From NCBI RefSeq assembly GCF_003437535.1, contig NZ_QSQT01000006.1, positions 1 to 64,000 on the forward strand: a stretch of 64,000 nucleotides of DNA, in the 5' to 3' direction. The DNA is from Phocaeicola plebeius. Lineage in GTDB: Bacteria; Bacteroidota; Bacteroidia; Bacteroidales; Bacteroidaceae. Both the position numbers and the translations under genes were made by a program. This document shows positions 7,951 to 16,996 of this stretch, piece after piece. The notes beneath the pieces are model-generated. The model searched no databases, was not told the origin of the DNA, and worked only from the letters and a program-made list of their open reading frames with translations. Numbering within the stretch: position 1 is the stretch's first letter; each line of letters opens with the position of its first letter.

Positions 7951-10590
7951 TTAGAATACGGTACGAATCATGAAGCGTATACCCCACTTGCTGGCTGTAG
8001 GCAGTTCATTGTAATTCAAACGACGCACATATTCCACATGGAGCAACTTGAAGATGTTATGAATACCCGCACTTACCTCCACATAAGGTTTCTTGGGATC
8101 CATGACATAGCTCGAGGTATGATAATTGCCCGCTGCATCGTAATGTCCCGGGAACAACATCAGCTCCGTATCATTGGCATTCTGCGGAAGCAACGGGTTA
8201 TTCTTGTCGGTAAGTGTTCCCCACAAACATTTCACACCGATAAACTCACGCCATTTCAGCTTCTTCAGAAGAGGAATACGGTTGAAGATTTTTCCCTGCA
8301 GATTCCATGATACATCCAGCGATGCATAACGGTCGTTCAGGAACTCCATATTATTAATCAAGCTGAAGGTTTCGTCCTGAAGAATATAAGACAAGTTGGC
8401 CGCCGGCATAATCAGCAAGGGGAAAGGTACCTTATTCCATTGGATACCTCCTTTTACACAGGTATCAATGTTTCCCCAGGAGCTCAGCCACCAGCGCTTG
8501 TAGAGACTCATTTCCGTCATGTTATAGGTATAATCACTACCCAAGATACCCTTCAATCCCAGCGTATGCTGCAACGTAAAGACCGGTGCATCGAGATTGA
8601 CCGGCAAACGGCGCTGCTTGGTATTGATGAATGTTTCTCCCGGTGCATAACGAAAAGCCAGCGTAGCCTCAGCCAGTGAAAAATCCTTCGTATTATAAGG
8701 AGAATGTACCCATTCCGTTCCCGTCAGTGCACCCGATGCCAAATCCTGCTGCAACTGATTTTCCTGTGCCATTGTACGATAAAACAATTTTCCACAAGCC
8801 TCCAGATTGGTATGCTTCAGCATAAAGGTCGTTTTCAAACCACTTTCCTTCTCCAATTCATACTTCACGCTGGCCGTACGCTCGTAGTTATACTGGTCGA
8901 CCGATGTCACCTTAAATGAAGTAAACACATTGTCCTTGTCGGTTCCCATAAACTTGTCGGACGGCAACATATTATCATAAGAATACGACAGCGTCAACGA
9001 ATTAATCGGATACTCACGGGGAAGGTATTCCTTCTTGTTGAAAGAATATTCCACCTCAGCCTTGTATTTTGACTTCTCGTCCTTAAAACCATACGCATAA
9101 TATCCGCGTAAGAAGAGATGAGGATTCAGGTTCGCAGTGGTTTGTGCAGAAGCTCTCAAACGCAACCCGTCAATGTAGTTGCTTGAAATCATCGTATTAA
9201 TCGGGCCAATATCCACCTTACTGGGTCTTCCCTTCACTCCTGTTTCGACAAAGTTTTCGATAAAGGCCTTGGCCACAAATATGATGTACTTAAATCCCTT
9301 GATTTTCGCCAGATTGTCCACAAACTGTCCCATATTATCTTCCGACTTTGTCAGCTCCGTCGGGCGATATTCTTTCCAGAAAGAGTCGTCACGCATCATG
9401 GCATTGACATCCTTTATCTCATCTCCCTTCTTCTTGAATATCTTGGCAGGAATCTCGTCAAATCCAAAATCAGAATATCGTGTGGTACGCCTTACCTGGA
9501 AAGAACCCAATATCTTCTTCAAATAAGACAGTTCACACAGCATGTCATCTTCCATCAGCACCCATTCTCCCGTAGACAACTGACCGAACTTCTGTTCAAT
9601 AATCATATTATCCACAAAGTTGATATCAGTCTTCTTCGGAAGATTCATGATACATTTATTCACACGGAAAGTAGAATCCGCAAGAATATACAAATGACCG
9701 GTGAAACCAAAATCCTGCGAGTTGTTGGGTACGAAAGTTAAGTGGAAGCATTTTTCCTTATCCACCATCATCGTATCCATGATGTAATACTTATAGAAAT
9801 TGATACCCGCATTCGAAATCGGACTATCGAACGGGTACTGAAGGAAACGGAAGCGGTCCTGATAAATATTAATATCCTGGAACACATCTTTCAATACAGT
9901 CGACAACATATCGCCTGTATTAAACAATTCATTGACTCCCGTAGAGTTAATACCTTTTACAATCGTCTTTTCATCGTGGGGATTTTTCCGGTACAGTTTT
10001 TCCGTCACCGTCTCGTCCACGGAAATAGGCAGAATATTCTTACCCGTCACGCTACACTGCTCCACCTGGTCACGGAAGAAAGGATACTTCTTAAACAGGT
10101 TTGATTCACGCAACGAGTCGGTTGTAATATTATTTAAAGAAAATGTAATCTTCTGATACTTATTATAATGATAGAAGTCATTCACCCCCAAATCATTCAG
10201 TTTTTTGGCTGCAATAACTTTCTTCATCATTTCCACTGCCGGATTATTCTTTCGAGAATATTTTTCCTTCTTAGGCTTCACCACGACCTCATCCAGCACC
10301 AAGTCGGGCTTCATTTTCACATTCAATGTCTTCGTCTTGGCAGACACATCACGTACCTCCGTACCATAGCCCACCATAGAAAAGGTCAATTTATTCCACC
10401 CTGCATGAGCAGCTATTGAATATTTACCATCTATATCTGTAATAGTTCCCACCCCTTTTCCGTCATAATATACATTCAAATAAGGGATAGGGTCACCCGT
10501 TTCGGAGTCTGTAACGACTCCACTGATTTGTGCAGAAAGTTTCACAACTCCCAGACACAACACGATTAAAAAAAGCAATCTTTTTATCAT
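7951..10590 (-). CDS. DUF5686 outer-membrane protein with CarboxypepD-like N-terminus
   Basis: An 879-residue protein beginning with a signal peptide (IKRLLFLIVLCLGVVKLSAQ). Next is a carboxypeptidase-regulatory-like beta domain, about residues 21-105 (ISGVVTDSETGDPIPYLNVYYDGKG...). The remainder is DUF5686, rich in alternating aromatic/polar strands with a C-terminal aromatic residue (RFMIRTVF), consistent with an outer-membrane beta barrel. Its role is not established; the N-terminal domain is shared with TonB-dependent transporters. The ATG at 10590 places the signal peptide at the start; ATGs 9 and 36 bp earlier are alternatives. It is a single gene downstream of the ino1 terminator. Confidence 0.82.
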   Translation of the reverse strand: MIKRLLFLIVLCLGVVKLSAQISGVVTDSETGDPIPYLNVYYDGKGVGTITDIDGKYSIAAHAGWNKLTFSMVGYGTEVRDVSAKTKTLNVKMKPDLVLDEVVVKPKKEKYSRKNNPAVEMMKKVIAAKKLNDLGVNDFYHYNKYQKITFSLNNITTDSLRESNLFKKYPFFRDQVEQCSVTGKNILPISVDETVTEKLYRKNPHDEKTIVKGINSTGVNELFNTGDMLSTVLKDVFQDINIYQDRFRFLQYPFDSPISNAGINFYKYYIMDTMMVDKEKCFHLTFVPNNSQDFGFTGHLYILADSTFRVNKCIMNLPKKTDINFVDNMIIEQKFGQLSTGEWVLMEDDMLCELSYLKKILGSFQVRRTTRYSDFGFDEIPAKIFKKKGDEIKDVNAMMRDDSFWKEYRPTELTKSEDNMGQFVDNLAKIKGFKYIIFVAKAFIENFVETGVKGRPSKVDIGPINTMISSNYIDGLRLRASAQTTANLNPHLFLRGYYAYGFKDEKSKYKAEVEYSFNKKEYLPREYPINSLTLSYSYDNMLPSDKFMGTDKDNVFTSFKVTSVDQYNYERTASVKYELEKESGLKTTFMLKHTNLEACGKLFYRTMAQENQLQQDLASGALTGTEWVHSPYNTKDFSLAEATLAFRYAPGETFINTKQRRLPVNLDAPVFTLQHTLGLKGILGSDYTYNMTEMSLYKRWWLSSWGNIDTCVKGGIQWNKVPFPLLIMPAANLSYILQDETFSLINNMEFLNDRYASLDVSWNLQGKIFNRIPLLKKLKWREFIGVKCLWGTLTDKNNPLLPQNANDTELMLFPGHYDAAGNYHTSSYVMDPKKPYVEVSAGIHNIFKLLHVEYVRRLNYNELPTASKWGIRFMIRTVF

Positions 10591-10738
10591 ATATCTCATT
10601 AACACCTTAATAGTCCAGCTTATCAAGTTTGTAAAAATACAGAGTGAAATAATCTCTTACAAATTTCACTCCCTGAAAAACGATATTCTTACCTTTTTTT
10701 ATGAATAATAGAATATAATTTCTTCTGTCACCTACGAA

Positions 10739-10772
10739 AAAACCGGCAATGAAGCGCCCTCATTGCCGGTTT
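10739..10772 (-). terminator. Terminator after ino1
   Basis: AACCGGCAATGA (10741-10752) pairs perfectly with TCATTGCCGGTT (10760-10771), flanked by A and T runs so that it could act on either strand. It is 29 bp past the ino1 stop codon. Confidence 0.85.
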
Positions 10773-10800
10773 TATTTTTTTACAAAAAAGACAGTAAGCC

Positions 10801-12108
10801 TTAGTCAATTTCTTCATCAGCTTCATAGCCTCCCATCTCGCGCAAAGCATTCTTCAGCATGACATATTGCTGGAACAAATGATTTACCGGAACTTCACCC
10901 TCTGTATAATCGTGCATCGGGCTCTTCAGGAAGAAACTCAAGAAGCGTTGTGTTCCGTAACGTCCGGCACGTGCAGCCAAGTCGCTCAACAATACCAAGT
11001 CCAGACACAACGGAGCGGCCAAAATAGAATCCCTGCACAAGAAGTTGATCTTAATCTGCATCGGATAGCCCATCCAGCCGAAAATATCAATATTATCCCA
11101 GCCTTCCTTGTTGTCATTACGAGGCGGATAATAGTTGATACGTACCTTGTGATAATAATCAGAATACAAATCCGGCTGGTCTTCCGGTACCAGAATAGAT
11201 TCCAGTGTAGAAAGCTTGCTCACTTCTTTTGTATGGAAGTTAGCCGGTTCATCCAACACAAGACCGTCGCGGTTTCCTAAAATATTGGTAGAGAACCATC
11301 CTGACAGTCCCAGACAACGTGTTCCGATAATCGGCGCAAAGCCCGACTTCACCAATGTCTGACCAGTCTTGAAATCCTTACCGGCAATCGGCATCTTAGT
11401 CTGTTCTGCCATTTCCCACATAGCCGGAATATCCACAGTGGTATTCGGCGCACCCATGATGAAAGGAGCTCCTTCGGCCAAAGCAGCGTATGCATAACAC
11501 ATAGAAGGAGCAATGTGTTCGCGGTCATCCTGTTTCATTGCGTTCTCCAACGCAGCCAAGGTGCCATGTACGCTTTCACAAACCGGTACATAAATTTCAG
11601 TAGAAGCAGCCCAAAGCACGACGATACGTGCACAATTGTTGTCTGCCTTAAATTTACGAATGTCCTCTCTCAGTTGTTCCACCATATCCCAGCGGGTAGC
11701 ACAATCTTTCACATTGTTTCCATCCAGGCGTTTGGCATAGTTACGGTCAAAGGCAGCCTTCATCGGCACAATCTTTTCCAGTTCATCTTTCACCGGATTA
11801 ATATCCTTCTCACGCAACACTTCACAGTTGATAGCCGACTCATACGCATTGGCCGGATACACATCCCATGCACCGAAAACAATGTCGTCCAGCTTAGCCA
11901 TGGGGACAATTTCATTGTAATGCAAATATTTCTTTGCCTCCCCACGTCCTACACGAATCTTATCATACTGCGTCATTGAGCCCACCGGCTTTGCCAATCC
12001 TTTACGAGTCATTAAAACCCCTGTCATAAACGTGGTAGCCACAGCTCCCAGACCAACACACAATACGCCCAGCTTACCTTCTGCGGGCTTTACATTCATT
12101 TTTTCCAT
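10801..12108 (-). CDS. ino1: Inositol-3-phosphate synthase
   Basis: Converts glucose-6-phosphate to myo-inositol-3-phosphate with NAD+ as recycled cofactor; cytoplasmic. The 435-residue protein shows the NAD-binding GVLCVGLGAVATTFMTG at the start, then the family blocks LWAASTEIY, GAPNTTVDIPA, AGKDFKTGQT and the C-terminal NLL-type region NFLCRDSILAAPLCLDL. In gut Bacteroides this enzyme supplies inositol for inositol phospholipids and sphingolipids. The phosphatidylinositol-phosphate synthase and phosphatase genes that accompany it in some species are not next to it here. It diverges from a PfkB kinase gene with about 260 bp between them. Confidence 0.93.
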   Translation of the reverse strand: MEKMNVKPAEGKLGVLCVGLGAVATTFMTGVLMTRKGLAKPVGSMTQYDKIRVGRGEAKKYLHYNEIVPMAKLDDIVFGAWDVYPANAYESAINCEVLREKDINPVKDELEKIVPMKAAFDRNYAKRLDGNNVKDCATRWDMVEQLREDIRKFKADNNCARIVVLWAASTEIYVPVCESVHGTLAALENAMKQDDREHIAPSMCYAYAALAEGAPFIMGAPNTTVDIPAMWEMAEQTKMPIAGKDFKTGQTLVKSGFAPIIGTRCLGLSGWFSTNILGNRDGLVLDEPANFHTKEVSKLSTLESILVPEDQPDLYSDYYHKVRINYYPPRNDNKEGWDNIDIFGWMGYPMQIKINFLCRDSILAAPLCLDLVLLSDLAARAGRYGTQRFLSFFLKSPMHDYTEGEVPVNHLFQQYVMLKNALREMGGYEADEEID

Positions 12109-12335
12109 TTCTAAATTCCTTTTTTTCCTAATAACTTTACATTTATCCTTGCCTTCGAAATCAAGTCTTTTTCAAGAATATATCCCAAAGTGCAGGTAAC
12201 AAATTGCTCAAAGTTAAGACTTTGTTTAATTAGATAAAGCTTTTATGAGCTTTTTTATTTGCTAATAAGTAAAAATAAGCCATAAATTCAGAAGAAAAAG
12301 CCATTAACCGACTTATCAGAGAGTAAAATAATGCG

Positions 12336-12343
12336 TATCTTTG
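12336..12343 (+). promoter_or_regulatory. -7 box (TATCTTTG) of the PfkB kinase gene
   Basis: TATCTTTG followed by C fits the Bacteroides -7 consensus and lies 30 bp before the ATG at 12373. A clear -33 TTTG is not visible. The box overlaps an earlier in-frame ATG at 12331, which supports the later start. The rest of the 264-bp divergent region (12109-12372) shows no gene; CAAAGTTA at 12209-12216 may be the matching box for ino1 on the minus strand. Confidence 0.5.
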
Positions 12344-12372
12344 CAGACGCATTTAAAGAAATACTCAACTAC

Positions 12373-13278
12373 ATGAATGATATTTGTTGCATTGGACACA
12401 TTACATTAGACAAAATTGTAACTCCAAAACAAACGACTTACATGCCGGGAGGCACTTCTTACTATTTTTCACACGGTATACGCAGACTGAAAGATTTCAA
12501 AAACTACAAGCTGGTAACCGCTGTGGCTCCTAGTGAATATGGCATCATTGAAGAAATGAGAAAAGAAGGGCTTCAGGTAGAAGTCCTGCCAAGCCGTCAC
12601 ACCGTATATTTCGAAAATACATACGAAGAGAATCAGGACAACCGTTCCCAGCGTGTATTGGCTAAGGCTGACCCTTTCACCGCAGATGCTTTAAAAGATG
12701 AAAATGCACACATTTTCCATTTAGGAAGTTTGCTGGCGGATGACTTTCCACTTGAAGTAGTAAAGGAGTTGGCACAGAAAGGTACATTGGCTGTCGACGC
12801 ACAAGGCTATCTCCGAAAAGTGGAAGGTGAGCACGTATTCCCTGTAGACTGGCATGAAAAGAAAAAAGCCCTGAAATACATTGATATCCTGAAAGTCAAT
12901 GAACACGAAGCTGAAGTGCTGACGGGCTTCAAAGACCCTGAAAAAGCAGCCAAGCAACTGGCTCAGTGGGGTGTTAAAGAAGTTCTGCTGACTTTAGGAA
13001 GTCTTGGATCACTTATTTATGCAGAAGGAAAGTTCTATAAAATTCCGGCATACGCTCCTAAAGAAGTAGTCGATGCTACCGGATGCGGTGACACTTACGT
13101 ACTTGGCTATCTCTACATGCGAAACAAAGGAGCTTCATACGAAGAAGCAGGATGTTTTGCAGCTGCCATGTCTACTATCAAGTTAGAAAAATCTGGTCCT
13201 TTTTCCGGAACGGAAGAAGAAGTATGGCATATTCTGAAAAACAACAAACAAAAACCGGAAGTACTGGTTGCCCAATAA
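12373..13278 (+). CDS. PfkB-family carbohydrate/nucleoside kinase
   Basis: A 301-residue ribokinase-fold kinase that phosphorylates a small hydroxyl compound with ATP; the substrate is not evident. The N-terminal motif PGGTSYYFSHGIRRL takes the place of the family's first signature. The second, DATGCGDTYVLGYLYM, holds the catalytic Asp and anion hole, with Cys where Ala is usual. The divergent neighbour ino1 makes an inositol kinase or a link to inositol metabolism tempting, but a generic sugar kinase is equally possible. The ATG at 12373 is used because a promoter -7 box covers the earlier in-frame ATG. Confidence 0.85.
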   Translation: MNDICCIGHITLDKIVTPKQTTYMPGGTSYYFSHGIRRLKDFKNYKLVTAVAPSEYGIIEEMRKEGLQVEVLPSRHTVYFENTYEENQDNRSQRVLAKADPFTADALKDENAHIFHLGSLLADDFPLEVVKELAQKGTLAVDAQGYLRKVEGEHVFPVDWHEKKKALKYIDILKVNEHEAEVLTGFKDPEKAAKQLAQWGVKEVLLTLGSLGSLIYAEGKFYKIPAYAPKEVVDATGCGDTYVLGYLYMRNKGASYEEAGCFAAAMSTIKLEKSGPFSGTEEEVWHILKNNKQKPEVLVAQ

Positions 13279-13308
13279 GCCCAAATTTTTCATACAAATA
13301 AAAACATT

Positions 13309-13347
13309 AAGGGGTTGCCTGCTGATTTCAGCCTGCAACCCCTTTCT
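13309..13347. terminator. Bidirectional terminator between PfkB kinase and pstB
   Basis: AAGGGGTTGC (13309-13318) pairs with GCAACCCCTT (13335-13344), with an inner GCTGA/CAGC hairpin. It serves the convergent kinase and pst operons. Confidence 0.8.
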
Positions 13348-13367
13348 TATACCTGTCATCCTAACGG

Positions 13368-14138
13368 TTATCCCATCTTTCCTGTCAGATAGGCTCTTGT
13401 ACGTTCGTCAACCGGATCTTTAAACATTTTCTCCGTATTGTCATACTCTATCAGTTCACCCATGTACATGAACATGGAACGGTCGGAGATACGCATAGCC
13501 TGTGACATGTTATGAGTCACAATCAGGATAGTCACCTCTTTTTTCAGCTGGTCCATCAACCCTTCGATGTGCTTGGTAGCAATCGGGTCAAGAGCAGAAG
13601 TAGGCTCATCCATAAGCAGAATGTCCGGCTGAAGCGCCAGAGAACGTGCAATACACAAGCGCTGTTGCTGTCCACCTGAGAGGAAAGTACCACGCTTTGT
13701 CAGAGAGTCCTTTACTTCATCCCACAAACATACGTTGCGCAAGTTACGTTCCACAATCTCATCCTTCTGCGATTTTGACAGATGAATACCATTCAAGATA
13801 TATCCGGCCAGCACGTTGTCGTAAATATTCATGGTCGGGAACGGGTTCGGGCGCTGGAACACCATACCAATGCGACGACGTTCTTCCATCGGGTGCATCT
13901 GAAGCACATTTTCACCATTCAGTAAAATCTCTCCCGTCACACGGATATTCTTGTACAACTCGTGCATGCGGTTCACGGCACGCAGTAACGTACTCTTTCC
14001 ACATCCAGAAGGCCCCATGATGGCCGTAATCGTATTTTTCTCAATATCAGCCGACACATGCTTTACAGCCATCACGTCGCTGGTATATGATATACACACA
14101 TCTTTTATTTGAAGAATCGGATCCTTTATATTTTCCAT
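13368..14138 (-). CDS. pstB: Phosphate ABC transporter ATPase PstB
   Basis: The ATP-hydrolysing subunit of the high-affinity phosphate importer, on the inner face of the membrane, 256 residues. Walker A GPSGCGKST is at 42-50, the Q loop in RIGMVFQRPNPFP (the PNPFP stretch is characteristic of PstB), the ABC signature LSGGQQQR, Walker B DILLMDEPTSALDP and switch His in VTHN. It overlaps pstA by 13 bp. It is the last gene of the operon: the stop codon is followed directly by a terminator and no phoU is present. Confidence 0.97.
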   Translation of the reverse strand: MENIKDPILQIKDVCISYTSDVMAVKHVSADIEKNTITAIMGPSGCGKSTLLRAVNRMHELYKNIRVTGEILLNGENVLQMHPMEERRRIGMVFQRPNPFPTMNIYDNVLAGYILNGIHLSKSQKDEIVERNLRNVCLWDEVKDSLTKRGTFLSGGQQQRLCIARSLALQPDILLMDEPTSALDPIATKHIEGLMDQLKKEVTILIVTHNMSQAMRISDRSMFMYMGELIEYDNTEKMFKDPVDERTRAYLTGKMG

Positions 14139-14995
14139 TTCTTTGCAATTCGTTTAGCTAATAAATTCAGACATAACACAAAAGTCAACAGGAACAAAGA
14201 AGCTCCCCATATCAGGCTCTGCAAGTTCGGGTCGTTGAAGAACTCCCAGATAAGCAAAGGAACAGCCGACATCGGCTTGGTCATGTTCCAGCTGATAGCA
14301 GCTCCTCCCAAGGCAGTAAACATCAACGGAGCTGTTTCACCGACTACACGAGAGATGGCCAACAAAATACCGGTAAAGATACTGCCCAGTGCAGAAGGCA
14401 CCATCACCTTCAGCATCACTCTCCAGTAACTACCTCCCAATGCCAGTCCAGCCTCTTTCAAGGTTTCCGGAAGCACCTTCATGGTTTCTTCCGTAGAACG
14501 GATAATCAGCGGAAGCATCATGATGAACAATGCCACACTTCCTGCAATGGCCGAATAACCTTTCATCGGGACAACCACCCAGATGTAAGTAATGATACCG
14601 ATAATGATGGAGGGAGTACCCTGAAGCAAGTCGGTCAGGTAGCTGACAAACACGGCAAACCAGCTTTTTCTGTATTCTGACAGACAGATACCACACAGAA
14701 TTCCTACCGGGATAGCGACTACAGCAGCCAGCAAAAGCATCAGGAAGGTTCCGATAATTCCGTTTGCAATTCCCCCCGGAATTGCTTCTCCGGCAGAAGC
14801 GGCCATCATCGCCTTATAGGCATTCGGAGTAGCTTCGGTGAGAAACGACCATCCCAATTGTTTCCAACCCTTGATCAATACTTCTCCCAAAATCGCCAGC
14901 AAAGGAATCGCTGTCACACCCGACAATACGCAAACCAGAATATAAAGCAAGCGGCTTTTCAGGATACGTATCTTAATATTATTTCCATATAACAT
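14126..14995 (-). CDS. pstA: Phosphate ABC transporter permease PstA
   Basis: An inner-membrane permease subunit of 289 residues with six hydrophobic segments. The cytoplasmic EAA-type loop that contacts PstB is in STEETMKVLPETLKEAGLALGGSYWRVMLKVMVPSALGS. The start at 14995 (MLYGNNIKIR) leaves 22 bp after pstC. An in-frame ATG at 15034 would overlap the pstC end by 17 bp and cannot be excluded. PstA and PstC form the channel of the importer. Confidence 0.94.
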   Translation of the reverse strand: MLYGNNIKIRILKSRLLYILVCVLSGVTAIPLLAILGEVLIKGWKQLGWSFLTEATPNAYKAMMAASAGEAIPGGIANGIIGTFLMLLLAAVVAIPVGILCGICLSEYRKSWFAVFVSYLTDLLQGTPSIIIGIITYIWVVVPMKGYSAIAGSVALFIMMLPLIIRSTEETMKVLPETLKEAGLALGGSYWRVMLKVMVPSALGSIFTGILLAISRVVGETAPLMFTALGGAAISWNMTKPMSAVPLLIWEFFNDPNLQSLIWGASLFLLTFVLCLNLLAKRIAKKWKI

Positions 14996-15017
14996 AAGCA
15001 CAAATCTTTTTAGCAGA

Positions 15018-15875
15018 TTACACGTGACGGGCACGACGAATCAAAATCTTTCCGATAATATTAATGATGGCCGTAATCAGGAACAGTAACAAACCGATGG
15101 CGATCAGTGAAGAAAGCTTCAAACCGTCTGCCTCGCCAAACTGGTTTGCAATGATACTTGCCATGGTATTACCCGTGGTACGCAGTGTGTCCGGCATCTG
15201 GTTGGTATTTCCAATCAGCATGGTCACTGTCATCGTTTCTCCCAGCGCACGTCCGATAGCCAGAATATAGGCTGAGAAAATACCGGAACCCGCCATCGGG
15301 AATATCACTCTCTTGATTACCTCTGCACGCGTAGCTCCCATGGCATAAGCCCCTTCTTTCAAGTCGGAAGGAACCATCTTGATAAATTCGGCACTCAAGG
15401 AAGCTGCATACGGCACAATCATGATGGCCAGCACAAACGCAGCAGTCAGAATACCGGAACCCTGCGGAGACAGATTCAAGTGCATGAATACGGTACGAAG
15501 TACATAGAAACCCCACAAACCATAGATAATGGAAGGAATACCTGCCAGCAAATCAATCACTGTACCCAGAACGGCTGCGATTTTCTTTCCACGGAAATAC
15601 TCACCAGTGAACAGTGCGACAGGAAGTGAAAATGGAATACACATCAGCAACGCCAGTGCCGTTGTAAGCAGTGTACCCGTAATAAAAGGAAGAGCGCCAT
15701 AACTTTCTTTACCGGCAGTGGTCACCCAGTCGTCAGAGAAGATAAAATGCCAGAATCCAAACTCCTCGAAAGCGCCGGAAGCGTCAACGGTGAGGGAGTA
15801 AATAATTCCCCCACCAATGACCGGTATCACTATAGCCGATAAGATAAGTAAGACTTTAAACAGTTTGTCTTGCAT
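15018..15875 (-). CDS. pstC: Phosphate ABC transporter permease PstC
   Basis: The second permease subunit, 285 residues, with six hydrophobic segments beginning LFKVLLILSAIVIPVIGGGIIYSL. The conserved EAA-type loop reads MVPSDLKEGAYAMGATRAEVIKRVIFPMAGSGIFSAYILAIGRALGETM, typical of PstC. It begins 15 bp after pstS. Length is close to that of other Bacteroidota PstC proteins. Confidence 0.95.
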   Translation of the reverse strand: MQDKLFKVLLILSAIVIPVIGGGIIYSLTVDASGAFEEFGFWHFIFSDDWVTTAGKESYGALPFITGTLLTTALALLMCIPFSLPVALFTGEYFRGKKIAAVLGTVIDLLAGIPSIIYGLWGFYVLRTVFMHLNLSPQGSGILTAAFVLAIMIVPYAASLSAEFIKMVPSDLKEGAYAMGATRAEVIKRVIFPMAGSGIFSAYILAIGRALGETMTVTMLIGNTNQMPDTLRTTGNTMASIIANQFGEADGLKLSSLIAIGLLLFLITAIINIIGKILIRRARHV

Positions 15876-15890
15876 AACTTATTGTCTTAT

Positions 15891-16949
15891 TTATTTAAGA
15901 ATCGGCTGTCCATCGTATGTCACAGCTTTCAGGTTCTGAAGGCTTTGTTCGATAGCCTTCTTAGGCAGCGGCGCATAGTGTACGGTAGCAGTAGTCTGCT
16001 GTACGCTGTCGCTCAACATATATTGCATTAAGTCCAATGTAGCTTTTGCCTGTTCCATAGAACGGTCTGCATAGTGCTGTTCCTTGTAAATCAGCAACCA
16101 GGTGAAGCAACTGATAGGATAAGCTCCTGCTGCATCTGCATCGGTAATTGAACAACGAGTATCCTGAGGAATGTCACCGGCAGCTGCAGAGATACTTTCA
16201 GTAGAAGGTACTACCAATTCACCACGCTTGTTATATACGCTTGCGTAAGGAATTTTCTGAGCAAAAGCATATTCAGAACCAATATATCCTAATGAGTAAG
16301 GAGTCTGTGCGATAATTCCTGCTACGCCCGGATTACCTTTAGCAGCCTGTCCGACCGGGAAATCCACGGTTTTACCTGCACCGTAAGTGTTTTTCCAGTT
16401 TTCACTTACTTTTGACAGATAGTCTGTAAAGATGAAAGTTGTTCCACTACCATCTGAACGGTATGCCAGAATGATTTTCTTTGCCGGCAACTGTACATCC
16501 GGATTCAGTTTCTGCAAACGCGCATCGTTCCAGTCTGTAATCTTACCTGCATAAATATCGGCAATCACGTCACCAGAAAGATTCAGTTTAACCACATCCG
16601 GCAAGTTGTATGCCATTACGACAGCTCCCATACAAGTCGGGATGTGTACCACCGGCTGCATTTCAGCCATTTCCTTGTCGCTCAAGAAAGCATCGCTACC
16701 TGCAAAGTCTACGATACCGTCTTTCAAGTTGCGGACACCACCGCCACTACCAATACCACCATAGGAAATCTTGTCACCAGAAGTTGCATTGTAGTTTTCG
16801 AAAGACATATTATAAAATGGCAATGGGAATGTAGCACCTGCACCTGTCAGTTCTACTGATTCACGACCATTAGCTGATTTCTGTCCACCACACGCTGCAA
16901 ACGACAAAGCCATCGCTCCAGCAATTAAAGGCAAATAAAACTTTTTCAT
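15891..16949 (-). CDS. pstS: Phosphate-binding lipoprotein PstS
   Basis: The periplasmic phosphate receptor of the Pst importer, 352 residues. A lipobox (ALSFAACGGQ) shows membrane anchoring. Phosphate-binding segments are visible: GAGATFPLPFY near the start, GGIGSGGGVRNLKDG, DFAGSDAFL, and YRSDGSGTTFIFTDYLS. The start at 16949 (MKKFYLPLIAG) gives a normal signal peptide; an ATG 12 bp earlier adds four residues. It follows the porin gene by about 47 bp in the same operon. Confidence 0.96.
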   Translation of the reverse strand: MKKFYLPLIAGAMALSFAACGGQKSANGRESVELTGAGATFPLPFYNMSFENYNATSGDKISYGGIGSGGGVRNLKDGIVDFAGSDAFLSDKEMAEMQPVVHIPTCMGAVVMAYNLPDVVKLNLSGDVIADIYAGKITDWNDARLQKLNPDVQLPAKKIILAYRSDGSGTTFIFTDYLSKVSENWKNTYGAGKTVDFPVGQAAKGNPGVAGIIAQTPYSLGYIGSEYAFAQKIPYASVYNKRGELVVPSTESISAAAGDIPQDTRCSITDADAAGAYPISCFTWLLIYKEQHYADRSMEQAKATLDLMQYMLSDSVQQTTATVHYAPLPKKAIEQSLQNLKAVTYDGQPILK

Positions 16950-16996
16950 TGTGTTATACATTTAATATAAGTTACAAATCTATGTTATTCATTGAG

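Noticed and set aside
12196..12202. A further GTAACAA operator near ino1
   Set aside because: There is a single half-site with no partner 21 bp away on either side.
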